Shown: piece by piece, positions 7,314 through 14,707 of the stretch
Position numbering within the stretch: position 1 is the first letter of the stretch
Layout of the letters: every line of letters begins with the position of its first letter
NCBI RefSeq assembly: GCF_016654115.1
Contig: NZ_JAEQAZ010000079.1
Span: 1-38,007 of the forward strand
From: Streptomyces sp. MBT53
GTDB lineage: Bacteria > Actinomycetota > Actinomycetes > Streptomycetales > Streptomycetaceae
Length of the DNA stretch: 38,007 nt
Direction of reading: 5' to 3'
Position numbers and translations under genes: made by a program
The notes under the pieces: model-generated
What the model was told of the DNA's origin: nothing
Database searches by the model: none
What the model saw: the letters and a program-made list of their open reading frames with translations, nothing else

Positions 7314-8423
7314 ATGAGCGTGCACATCGACATCACGGGGCTGCGGCAGGAGCAGGTCGTCTTCGCGCCCTCGCCCCTGGGCGAGCTGTGCATGGCGCTG
7401 CACGCGATGTCCGAGCCGGGGCACCATCCCGGTCTCCAGGGGTGGGTGACCGGTGTCACCGCGCGGCTCGACCCGCATCTGGCCGACCGGATGTGCGAGG
7501 CGGACTTCCTGTGGCGGTCGACGTTCTCCGACCTGTTCCTGCCGTACGCGGGCATCCCGGGCCGCAGCACGCTCCCCGGGGCGACCCTCGCCGAAGAGCT
7601 GGACCTGGTGGACAAGCTGACGGACGAGCAGTTCGTGGACGCGGCACTGGAGTTCACCACCTGCAACATCACCTACAGCACCGGTGGACCCGGCCCGCTC
7701 TCGGACGCCACGATCAGGCTGCGCGCCCTGGAGCAGGCCGCGACCCGCGGTCCGCGTCAACTGGCCTTCACCGAGCGGCTGTTGGCCGATCCGCCGCGGA
7801 CCAGGGCCTGGCTGCGGCAGTTCCTGGAGGACTGCGACGAGGCGTTCTTCGCGGACACCTGGTCCCGGATGCAGCACCAGCTCGCGGCCGACGCCCGACA
7901 CAAGACGGATCTCCTGCGGCACAAGGGCCTGGCGGAGGCGCTGACGTCGATCTCCACTGCGGTGACGCTCGACGAGAGCGCCACCCGCATCACGGTCGAC
8001 AAGCTCGGCGACGGCCGTACGGCGACCCAGGACGGCGGCCTCCTCCTGGTCCCCACCAGCCTGGGCTGGCCGCATCTGACGGTCCTGTACCGCTACGGCT
8101 GGCAGCCCGTCGTGCACTACCCCGTGGGGTCGCCCAAGTTCACCGCGCCGACCTCCCTGGAGCAGCTGACCCTGCGGATGACCGCCCTGTCCCACCCGGT
8201 CCGTATGCGCCTGTGCCGCAGCCTGGCCCGCACCGCGTACACCACCAGTGAGCTGACCCAGGTGCACGGCATGACCGCCCCGGAGATATCCCGCCACCTC
8301 GGCGTCCTGAAGAGGGCCGGCCTGATCACCACCCGCCGCCGCGGCCGCTACGTCCTGCACCAGCTGGACGTCACGATGGTGGCCCGTCTGGGCAGCGACT
8401 TCCTGGAGGGCATCCTCAGGTAG
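7314..8423 (+). CDS. ArsR-family regulator with N-terminal DUF5937-type domain
   Basis: A 369-residue protein with a large N-terminal region (about 1-270) of the type found in Streptomyces DUF5937 proteins and a C-terminal winged helix. The DNA-binding part runs from SLEQLTLRMTALSHPVRMRL through TTSELTQVHGMTAPEISRHLGVLKRAGLI to RRRGRYVLHQL, the typical ArsR helix-turn-helix plus beta-wing. No cysteine-rich metal site is obvious, so the signal is unknown. The ATG at 7314 follows GATGGGGAC. A perfect inverted repeat lies just upstream, and the gene ends 16 nt before the convergent response regulator. Confidence 0.85.
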   Translation: MSVHIDITGLRQEQVVFAPSPLGELCMALHAMSEPGHHPGLQGWVTGVTARLDPHLADRMCEADFLWRSTFSDLFLPYAGIPGRSTLPGATLAEELDLVDKLTDEQFVDAALEFTTCNITYSTGGPGPLSDATIRLRALEQAATRGPRQLAFTERLLADPPRTRAWLRQFLEDCDEAFFADTWSRMQHQLAADARHKTDLLRHKGLAEALTSISTAVTLDESATRITVDKLGDGRTATQDGGLLLVPTSLGWPHLTVLYRYGWQPVVHYPVGSPKFTAPTSLEQLTLRMTALSHPVRMRLCRSLARTAYTTSELTQVHGMTAPEISRHLGVLKRAGLITTRRRGRYVLHQLDVTMVARLGSDFLEGILR

Positions 8424-8439
8424 CCGCGGTCACCGGGCC

Positions 8440-9111
8440 TCAGCCGTGCCCGCCGGCCCGCACCAGCCCCGTCTCGTACGCCAGGACGACCACCTGCACC
8501 CGGTCCCGCAGGCCGAGCTTGGTCAGGATGCGGCCGACATGGGTCTTCACGGTCGCCTCGGACAGCACCAGGCGGGCCGCGATCTCGCCGTTGGACAGCC
8601 CCGTGGCGACGAGGATCATGACCTCGCGCTCGCGCTCGGTGAGCCGCTCCAGCTCCTTGTGCTGGGGCTCCTTGCCCGCGGAGGGCAGCATCGGGGCGAA
8701 GCGGTCCAGGAGCCGGCGGGTCGTCGAGGGCGCCACCACCGCGTCGCCGCTGTGCACGGAGCGGATCGCGGTGAGGAGTTCGCCGGGCGGCACGTCCTTG
8801 AGCATGAACCCGGAGGCGCCGGCCTTCAGCCCGGAGAAGGCGTACTCGTCGAGGTCGAAGGTGGTCAGGATCAGCACCTTGGGCGGGTTGTCGCCCTGGC
8901 AGATGCGGCGGGTGGTCTCCACCCCGTCCAGCTTCGGCATACGGACGTCCATCAGCACCACGTCGACCGCGGTCGCGGCCAGCACCTGAAGGGCCTCGAC
9001 ACCGTCGCCCGCCTCCGCGACGACCTCCATGTCCGGCTGGGCGGCGAGCACCATCCGGAAACCGGTGCGCAGCAGCACCTGGTCGTCGACGAGCATCACG
9101 CGGATCGTCAT
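8440..9111 (-). CDS. NarL/LuxR-family response regulator
   Basis: A 223-residue two-component regulator. The receiver domain starts MTIRVMLVDDQ, with the acidic pair at 9-10, the phospho-acceptor D55 in VVLMDVRMPKLDG, and the conserved lysine in FMLKDVPPGELL. The C-terminal LuxR helix-turn-helix begins ERLTEREREVMILVATGLSNGEIAARL. The ATG at 9111 has GAGGA 5 nt upstream. The histidine kinase gene lies upstream on the same strand, separated by 116 nt that hold TTGAAC repeats. A TTG start at 9192, in frame across these repeats, would add 27 residues rich in Leu and Asn; I think this less likely. Target genes are unknown. Confidence 0.92.
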   Translation of the reverse strand: MTIRVMLVDDQVLLRTGFRMVLAAQPDMEVVAEAGDGVEALQVLAATAVDVVLMDVRMPKLDGVETTRRICQGDNPPKVLILTTFDLDEYAFSGLKAGASGFMLKDVPPGELLTAIRSVHSGDAVVAPSTTRRLLDRFAPMLPSAGKEPQHKELERLTEREREVMILVATGLSNGEIAARLVLSEATVKTHVGRILTKLGLRDRVQVVVLAYETGLVRAGGHG

Positions 9112-9141
9112 CGGGTCCTCTTCCGTTCCGTCAGCAGGATC

Positions 9142-9198
9142 GTTCAACAATTCATTCAACAGGTTGAGGCCGTTCAACAGGTCGTTCAACAATTCGTT
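9142..9198 (-). repeat. TTGAAC-type direct repeats between kinase and regulator genes
   Basis: On the minus strand TTGAA(C/T) recurs four times in about 55 nt. A 14-bp unit GAATTGTTGAACGA appears twice (about 9183-9196 and 9141-9154). The stretch is much less G+C-rich than its surroundings. It lies in the gap between the histidine kinase stop (9228) and the response regulator start (9111). It could be a regulatory site, an RNA element, or a translated extension. Confidence 0.6.
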
Positions 9199-9227
9199 AC
9201 AGGTGTCAGTAATCGGCGTACTAAAGA

Positions 9228-10433
9228 TCAGTGGGCGGGTTTCAGCGGCAGCAGGGCGCTGATGCGGAACCCGCCGCCCGGGCGCGGACCCGCGTCCAGG
9301 GTGCCCCCGACCATGCCGACCCGCTCACGCATACCGATCAGACCATGCCCCTGGCCGTCGACCCCGCCCTCCTCGTACAGCTCGTGCGGGGCACCCTTGC
9401 CGTCGTCCTCGACGAGCAGCCCGAGACCGTCGTCGAAGTACACCAGCCGCACGCTGGCGCCCGTGTTCGGCCCCCCGTGCTTGCGGGTGTTGGTGAGCGC
9501 CTCCTGCACGATCCGGTACGCCGTCAGCTCGACGCCGCTGGGCAGCGGGCGCGGGGTGCCCTCGACCTTGAAGTCGACGGGCAGTCCGGACGTACGGCAC
9601 TGCTGGACCAGGTCGTCGATCTGCTCGACGTCCGGCTGCGGAACGTACTCGCCGGCCTCCTTGTGCTCGCCGGTGCGTAGCACGCCCAGCAGGCGGCGCA
9701 TCTCGGCGAGGGCCTGACGGCCGGTGGAGGAGATCGTCTCCAGGGCCTTCTTCGCCTGGTCCGGCGCGGAGTCCAGGACGTAGGCGGCGCCGTCGGCCTG
9801 GACCACCATCACCGACACGTTGTGCGCGACCACGTCGTGCAGCTCGCGGGCGATGCGGGCGCGCTCGGCGGCGACCGCGACCTTCGCCTGCGCCTCGCGC
9901 TCCTTCTCCAGGCGGGCGGCGCGCTCCTCCAGCTGCGCGAAGTACGCGCGCCGGGTGCGCATCGAGTCGCCCAGCACCCAGGCCAGCGCGAACGGCACCG
10001 TCTGGAAGACCGCGATCGCGACAAGACCGGCGGAACTGGTGTGCTCCTGGGGCCAGCGGATCTGCGAGAGGGTCGCCGCGCCCAGACCGGTGGCCAGGGC
10101 GAAGCGGGAGGCCCAGCGGGCGCCGACCGCGGCGACCGTGTAGACGATCACCAGCATGGCGAAGTCGGCCGCCACGGGCTCGATGTCGAGGATCAGCTGC
10201 GCGAGCCCCGTCACCAGGACCAGGACGAGCATCTTCTCCGGCCAGCGGCGGCGCAGCGCGATCGCCACACACATGACGGCGGACACCGCGAGCGCGCCCA
10301 TGGCCGTCCCGTGCCGGCCCGACGCGTAGCTGGTACTCGCGATGCTCACGCCGCTCAGCCCCAGCAGGAAGACAGCCCAGAAGGTGTCGACCCATGTCGG
10401 GTGTCTGCGGAGGAAGTCGTAGAGGCGCTGCAC
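9228..10433 (-). CDS. Sensor histidine kinase (HisKA_3 / DesK type)
   Basis: A 401-residue membrane kinase. The N-terminal 160 residues hold about five hydrophobic segments with little outside the membrane, so it probably senses the membrane or a small ligand within it. A linker coiled coil (about 165-195) leads to ARELHDVVAHN with the phospho-acceptor H199. The ATPase domain shows YRIVQEALTNTRKHG (N box) and DDGKGA plus GHGLIGMRERV (G boxes). It pairs with the response regulator downstream. The GTG at 10433 lies 7 nt after TACGCT, consistent with a leaderless start. Three palindromes lie in the divergent gap to the methyltransferase gene. Confidence 0.93.
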   Translation of the reverse strand: MQRLYDFLRRHPTWVDTFWAVFLLGLSGVSIASTSYASGRHGTAMGALAVSAVMCVAIALRRRWPEKMLVLVLVTGLAQLILDIEPVAADFAMLVIVYTVAAVGARWASRFALATGLGAATLSQIRWPQEHTSSAGLVAIAVFQTVPFALAWVLGDSMRTRRAYFAQLEERAARLEKEREAQAKVAVAAERARIARELHDVVAHNVSVMVVQADGAAYVLDSAPDQAKKALETISSTGRQALAEMRRLLGVLRTGEHKEAGEYVPQPDVEQIDDLVQQCRTSGLPVDFKVEGTPRPLPSGVELTAYRIVQEALTNTRKHGGPNTGASVRLVYFDDGLGLLVEDDGKGAPHELYEEGGVDGQGHGLIGMRERVGMVGGTLDAGPRPGGGFRISALLPLKPAH

Positions 10434-10478
10434 GTAACCCAGCGTAGGGAAGCGGGAAGTGTGCGGGGGTCAACCGGA

Positions 10479-10504
10479 GGATCGATCCGTATACGCCCGG
10501 CGTA
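10479..10504. promoter_or_regulatory. Nested palindromes in the divergent kinase/methyltransferase gap
   Basis: Three short perfect palindromes are packed together: GGATCGATCC (10479-10488), CGTATACG (10488-10495) and TACGCC-C-GGCGTA (10492-10504). They lie between the starts of the histidine kinase (10433, minus) and the MidA-like gene (10552, plus). Such symmetry suits a dimeric regulator, perhaps the NarL-type regulator of this pair, but no binding is shown. Confidence 0.4.
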
Positions 10505-10551
10505 CTCCCCAAGGTGGAGGCCCGGTTGTCCTGTGCACTTAATCTGGCTCC

Positions 10552-11571
10552 GTGACGGACGACACTGCGGCCGGGTGGCGCGGCTGGCGGGCGGCGGCCG
10601 AGGACACGCTCTACGGGCCCGAGGGGTTCTACCGGAGGCCCGAGGGACCCGCCGGGCACTTCCGTACGTCCGTGCACGCGTCAGCGCTCTTCGCCGGGGC
10701 CGTGGCACGGCTGCTGTGCCGGGTGGACGAGGCGCTGGACCGGCCGGCCGTGCTGGACCTCGTGGACCTGGGCGCGGGCCGCGGTGAGCTGGTGACCGGT
10801 GTGCTCACCGCGCTGCCCGCCGAAGTGGCGGCACGCGTGCGTGCCTGCGCCGTCGAGATCGCCGACCGCCCCGAGGGACTCGATCCCCGCGTCGAGTGGC
10901 TGACCGACTCCCCGAAGGGGATCACCGGGCTGCTGTTCGCCAACGAATGGCTGGACAACGTACCCGTGGAGGTCGCCGAGGTGGACTCCGCCGGGGTGCC
11001 GCGACTCGTGCTCGTACGGGAGGACGGGACCGAGCGGCTCGGGGAGCCGGTCGCCGGTGCGGAGGCCGAGTGGCTCGCGCGGTGGTGGCCGTTGGCGCCC
11101 GAGGAGGGGCTGCGCGCCGAGATCGGGCTCCCCAGGGACACGGCCTGGGCGTCAGCCGCCGCCACGGTCGACCGGGGGCTCGCGGTCGCCGTCGACTACG
11201 CGCACGCCCTGGACACGCGCCCTCCGTTCGGCACGCTCACCGGTTTCCGCGAGGGCCGCGAGACGGCACCCGTGCCGGACGGCTCGTGCGACATCACCGC
11301 GCACGTCGCGCTGGACGCCTGCGCGACGGCAGCGACTTCGGCGGGCGCGCTCCCCGGCGCACGCCTGCTCACCCAACGCGCCGCGCTGAGCGCCCTCGGC
11401 GTCACAGGCGCGCGCCCCCCGCTCACGCTGGCCTCCACCGATCCCGCGGAGTACGTCCGCGCCCTCGCGCGCGCCGGGGAGGCCGCCGAACTCACCGCAC
11501 CGGGCGGCCTCGGCGACTTCGGCTGGCTCGTGCAGTCGGTTGGAATTCCGGACCCGATGGACGAGCCGTAG
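10552..11571 (+). CDS. SAM-dependent methyltransferase, MidA/NDUFAF7 (COG1565) family
   Basis: A 339-residue protein of the family that includes mitochondrial NDUFAF7 and Dictyostelium MidA, complex I assembly factors. Seen here: VDLGAGRGEL (71-80, SAM-binding loop), LLFANEWLDNVPVEV (127-141), VAVDYAH, GTLTGFREGR, CDITAHVALDA and LLTQRAALSALGV; the order and wording follow the COG1565 pattern. The N-terminus is short, without a targeting sequence. NDUFAF7 is known to dimethylate an arginine of NDUFS2, the eukaryotic NuoD. The next gene, tail to tail 29 bp away, encodes a NuoD homologue that keeps this arginine. That it is the substrate is my inference. The GTG start lies 6 nt after TAATCT, which suggests a leaderless transcript. 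Confidence 0.85.
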   Translation: MTDDTAAGWRGWRAAAEDTLYGPEGFYRRPEGPAGHFRTSVHASALFAGAVARLLCRVDEALDRPAVLDLVDLGAGRGELVTGVLTALPAEVAARVRACAVEIADRPEGLDPRVEWLTDSPKGITGLLFANEWLDNVPVEVAEVDSAGVPRLVLVREDGTERLGEPVAGAEAEWLARWWPLAPEEGLRAEIGLPRDTAWASAAATVDRGLAVAVDYAHALDTRPPFGTLTGFREGRETAPVPDGSCDITAHVALDACATAATSAGALPGARLLTQRAALSALGVTGARPPLTLASTDPAEYVRALARAGEAAELTAPGGLGDFGWLVQSVGIPDPMDEP

Positions 11572-11600
11572 ACGCCCTCTACTTGTCGCCCACTTGTCTC

Positions 11601-12752
11601 CTACTTGTCGATGTCCCCGACCACGAAGAACAACGACCCCAGGATCGCGACCATGTCCGCCACCAGCGTCCCCGGCAGCAACACCGCGAGGGCCTGGATG
11701 TTGTTGTAGGACGCCGAGCGCAGCTTCAGCCGGTACGGGGTCTTCTCGCCCTTGCTGACGAGGTAGTAGCCGTTGATGCCGAGCGGGTTCTCGGTCCACG
11801 CGTAGGTGTGCCCCTCGGGCGCCTTGAGGACTTTCGGGAGCCGCTGGTTGATCGGCCCCGGCTCCAGCTGGGCGAGCCGGTCGAGGCAGGCGTCCGCGAG
11901 ATCGAGGGCGTTGTGGGTCTGCTCAAGGAGCACTTCGAAGCGGGCGAGACAGTCGCCCTCCTGGCGCGTGACGACCTTCAGGGTGTCCTGGAGCTCGCCG
12001 TACGCGAGATACGGCTCGTCGCGCCGCAGATCGAAGTCGACACCCGAGGCACGCGCGATGGGCCCGCTCACCCCGTAGGCGTGCACGGCCTCCGCGGACA
12101 GGGCGCCGACTCCCCGGGTACGCCCCCGGAAGATCTCGTTGCCGAGCACCAGGTCGTCGAAGCGGTCCATCCGGGAGCGCACGGCGGCGACGGCTTCACG
12201 CGCGCGGGAGGCCCATCCGGCGGGCAGATCCTCCTTGAGGCCGCCGACGCGGTTGAACATGTAGTGCATGCGCCCGCCGGAGACCTCCTCCATGACGTTC
12301 TGGAGAACCTCGCGCTCCCGGAACGCGTAGAACACCGGGGTGATACCGCCCAGTTCCAGGGGGTACGACCCCAGGAACATCAGGTGGTTGAGCACCCGGT
12401 TGAGCTCGGCGAGCAGGGTGCGCGTCCACACCGCGCGCGGGGGCACCTCCATGCCGAGCATGCGCTCCACCGCGAGGACGACGCCCAGCTCGTTCGAGAA
12501 CGCCGACAGCCAGTCGTGGCGGTTGGCGAGCATGATGATCTGGCGGTAGTCGCGCGCCTCGAAGAGCTTCTCTGCGCCCCGGTGCATATAGCCGATCACC
12601 GGCTCCGCGTGCTGGATGCGCTCGCCGTCCAGGACGAGCCGCAGCCGCAGCACACCGTGCGTGGAGGGGTGCTGGGGGCCGATGTTGAGCACCATGTCGG
12701 TGCTCTCCGCGGCGCCGCCGATACCGACCGTGGTCTCCGTCGTGGGAGTCAT
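11601..12752 (-). CDS. Orphan NADH-quinone oxidoreductase subunit D paralogue
   Basis: A 383-residue homologue of NuoD/NDUFS2, the 49-kDa subunit that forms the quinone site of complex I. Family motifs are NIGPQHPSTHGVLR (23-36), GYMHRGAEKL (54-63), PLELGGITPVFYAFREREVL and the terminal VADMVAILGSLFFVVGDIDK. No other nuo gene is present, so this is a lone paralogue of the kind Streptomyces carry outside the main nuo operon. R58 matches human Arg118, the NDUFAF7 target. The tyrosine that binds the quinone head group in canonical subunits (R-x-DY) is replaced by W81 in NRHDWLSAF. The ATG at 12752 is preferred; an ATG at 12785 would overlap the divergent gene. GACAAGT occurs three times around the stop. 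Confidence 0.88.
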   Translation of the reverse strand: MTPTTETTVGIGGAAESTDMVLNIGPQHPSTHGVLRLRLVLDGERIQHAEPVIGYMHRGAEKLFEARDYRQIIMLANRHDWLSAFSNELGVVLAVERMLGMEVPPRAVWTRTLLAELNRVLNHLMFLGSYPLELGGITPVFYAFREREVLQNVMEEVSGGRMHYMFNRVGGLKEDLPAGWASRAREAVAAVRSRMDRFDDLVLGNEIFRGRTRGVGALSAEAVHAYGVSGPIARASGVDFDLRRDEPYLAYGELQDTLKVVTRQEGDCLARFEVLLEQTHNALDLADACLDRLAQLEPGPINQRLPKVLKAPEGHTYAWTENPLGINGYYLVSKGEKTPYRLKLRSASYNNIQALAVLLPGTLVADMVAILGSLFFVVGDIDK

Positions 12753-12765
12753 GGACACAGTCTCT

Positions 12766-12775
12766 CGTACGTACG
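12766..12775. promoter_or_regulatory. 10-bp palindrome in a 31-bp divergent promoter gap
   Basis: CGTACGTACG lies between the start of the nuoD paralogue (12752, minus) and of the PH-domain gene (12784, plus), which are only 31 bp apart. The plus-strand TACGCT at 12772-12777, 6 nt before the ATG, could be the -10 box of a leaderless transcript. A protein bound to the palindrome would affect both genes. Confidence 0.4.
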
Positions 12776-12783
12776 CTTGCGCC

Positions 12784-13284
12784 ATGGAAACGGGGACTGC
12801 CGCTCAGGACGACGCGGCGCGCGAGCCGGTGTGGACCGGGCTGCCGCCGGGGCTGCTGAAGATGCGCCGGATGCTGCTGGTGGTGTGGCTGGGGGTGCTG
12901 ACCGTCGCCCTAGGGGTGCCGCTGGGCCTGTTCGCCGGCCCGGGGTGGGCGGCGTTCGCGCTGCTGCCGCTCGGTGTCATGGCGTGGGGCTGGGTGGTCC
13001 TGGGCCGCAACTGGCGCTCCTGGCGGTACGCCGAGCGCGCCGACGACCTGCTGATCAGCAAGGGCGTGCTGTGGCACCACGAGACGATCGTCCCGTACGG
13101 GCGGATGCAGCTCGTGGAGGTGACCTCGGGGCCCGTGGAGCGGCACTTCGGGCTCGCGAGCGTGCAGCTGCACACGGCCGCCGCGGCGACCGACGCGACC
13201 ATCCCGGGCCTCGACCCGGCCGAGGCGGAGCGGCTGCGCGACCGGCTCACCGAGCTCGGCGAGGCCCGATCGGCGGGGCTGTGA
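12784..13284 (+). CDS. PH domain-containing membrane protein (YdbS-like)
   Basis: A 166-residue protein with two transmembrane segments (about 31-70), then a bacterial PH domain (bPH_2). The domain runs from RYAERADDLLISKGVLWHH through the conserved VPYGRMQLVEVTSGPVERHFGLASVQLHTA to the C-terminus. This is the small partner of the YdbS/YdbT pair known from Bacillus, whose loss changes resistance to some bacteriocins; the biochemical role is unknown. It overlaps the next, larger PH-domain gene by GTGA, so the two are probably translated together. The ATG lies 6 nt after TACGCT, which suggests a leaderless mRNA. Confidence 0.88.
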   Translation: METGTAAQDDAAREPVWTGLPPGLLKMRRMLLVVWLGVLTVALGVPLGLFAGPGWAAFALLPLGVMAWGWVVLGRNWRSWRYAERADDLLISKGVLWHHETIVPYGRMQLVEVTSGPVERHFGLASVQLHTAAAATDATIPGLDPAEAERLRDRLTELGEARSAGL

Positions 13285-14645
13285 CGACGCCGGGCGCCGA
13301 CAAGGACGCACCCGGGGCCGCAGAGGTCGTGGCGGCCGTACGGGAGCAAGTGCCCGTCGTGGAGCGGCGGTTGCATCCGGTGACGCCGTTGCGCCGGGCG
13401 TGGGCGCCGGTCGCCGTCATCATCGGGTGGGCGGTGCACGACCCCAACCAGGCGCAGGAACAGCTGACCCGGCTGACCACCATCACCCTGCTGATCGCGC
13501 TGGCCGTGATCGTGCCGGCCGCCGGTCTGTACGGCTTCCTGACCTGGTGGTTCACCCACTTCGCGGTGACCGACACCGAACTGCGCATCCGTACCGGCCT
13601 GTTGTTCCGGCGCACCGCGCACATCCGGCTGGAACGCATCCAGGCGGTCGACGTGACACAGCCGCTCCTCGCGCGCGTGGCGGGCGTCGCCAAGCTGAAG
13701 CTGGACGTCGTAGGCACCGACAAGAAGGACGAACTGGCCTTCCTCGGAGAGGACGAGGCGCGGGCGCTGCGGGCCGAACTCCTCGCGCGGGCGGCCGGGT
13801 TCGCGCCCGAGACCGCCCACGAGGTCGGCGAGGCACCCTCCCAGCAGCTGCTGCACGTGCCGGCCGGGGTCCTCGCGGTGTCCCTGGTGCTGACGGGCGC
13901 CACCTGGGGGTCGCTGGCCGCCGCCCTCGTCGTACCGCCGCTCCTGTGGCTCGCCACCCACAGCGTGTGGACGGTCCTCGCGACCGCGCTGCCGCTGCTG
14001 GGCGCGGCGGGCGCGAGCAGTGTGGGGCGGTTCGTCGGCGAGTACGACTGGACGGTGGGCGAGTCCCCGGACGGGTTGCGCATCGACCACGGGCTGCTGG
14101 ACCGCACGCACGAGACGGTGCCCCCGGGGCGGGTGCAGACCGTGCGGATCGTGGAGCCGCTGCTGTGGCGGCGGCGCGGCTGGGTGCGGGTCGAACTGGA
14201 CGTGGCCGGATCGTCCAACTCCGTGCTGGTGCCGGTCGCCCCGCGCGAGATCGCCGAGTCGGTCGTCGCACGCGTGCTGCCCGGTGTGACGGTGCCGTCG
14301 CGCCAGGAGCTGTCCCGGCCGCCGCGCAGGGCGGGCCGCTGCATGCCGCTGTGGTGGCGGGGCTACGGCCTCGCGGTCACCGACACGGTGTTCGTGGCCC
14401 GGCACGGACTGCTGCGCCGCAGCACGGCGCTGGTCCCGCACGCGAAGGTGCAGAGCGTACGGCTCGCCCAAGGCCCCTGGCAGCGGCTCTGGGGGCTTGC
14501 CGAGGTGCATGTGGACACCGGTGCCAACGCGACCGTGACAGCCCGTCTGCGGGACACAGGCGAGGCCGCGGAGCTGCTCCGCGCCCAGGCCGAGCGCTCC
14601 AGGACGGGCCGCAGGGACGCCCGCCCGGACCGCTGGATGGCCTGA
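13281..14645 (+). CDS. PH domain-containing membrane protein (YdbT-like, three bPH_2 domains)
   Basis: A 454-residue membrane protein. Two hydrophobic pairs (around 40-90 and 190-250) alternate with PH-type repeats. Each repeat shows a variant of one signature: HIRLERIQAVDVTQPLLARVAGVAKLKLD, VPPGRVQTVRIVEPLLWRRRGWVRVELD and VPHAKVQSVRLAQGPWQRLWGLAEVHVD. Family length and layout match YdbT. It starts at a GTG (VTTPGADKD) inside the stop of the YdbS-like gene. The two proteins probably form one membrane complex, as in Bacillus. Function beyond envelope stress or peptide resistance is not known. Confidence 0.88.
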   Translation: MTTPGADKDAPGAAEVVAAVREQVPVVERRLHPVTPLRRAWAPVAVIIGWAVHDPNQAQEQLTRLTTITLLIALAVIVPAAGLYGFLTWWFTHFAVTDTELRIRTGLLFRRTAHIRLERIQAVDVTQPLLARVAGVAKLKLDVVGTDKKDELAFLGEDEARALRAELLARAAGFAPETAHEVGEAPSQQLLHVPAGVLAVSLVLTGATWGSLAAALVVPPLLWLATHSVWTVLATALPLLGAAGASSVGRFVGEYDWTVGESPDGLRIDHGLLDRTHETVPPGRVQTVRIVEPLLWRRRGWVRVELDVAGSSNSVLVPVAPREIAESVVARVLPGVTVPSRQELSRPPRRAGRCMPLWWRGYGLAVTDTVFVARHGLLRRSTALVPHAKVQSVRLAQGPWQRLWGLAEVHVDTGANATVTARLRDTGEAAELLRAQAERSRTGRRDARPDRWMA

Positions 14646-14707
14646 CGGCCTGGTCCACCGCCCCCGCCGACGCCCGGTCAGGGCTCGTTCGGCCAGGACC
14701 CGTTCGG

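Noticed and set aside
9142..9198. TTGAAC repeats as a CRISPR-like array
   Set aside because: Units are far too short and irregular, without spacers of constant length or cas genes.
10896..14645. A 1249-codon open frame on the plus strand
   Set aside because: Only its last 454 codons (from 13281) are the YdbT-like protein; upstream it is a shadow of the MidA-like gene and antisense to the nuoD paralogue.
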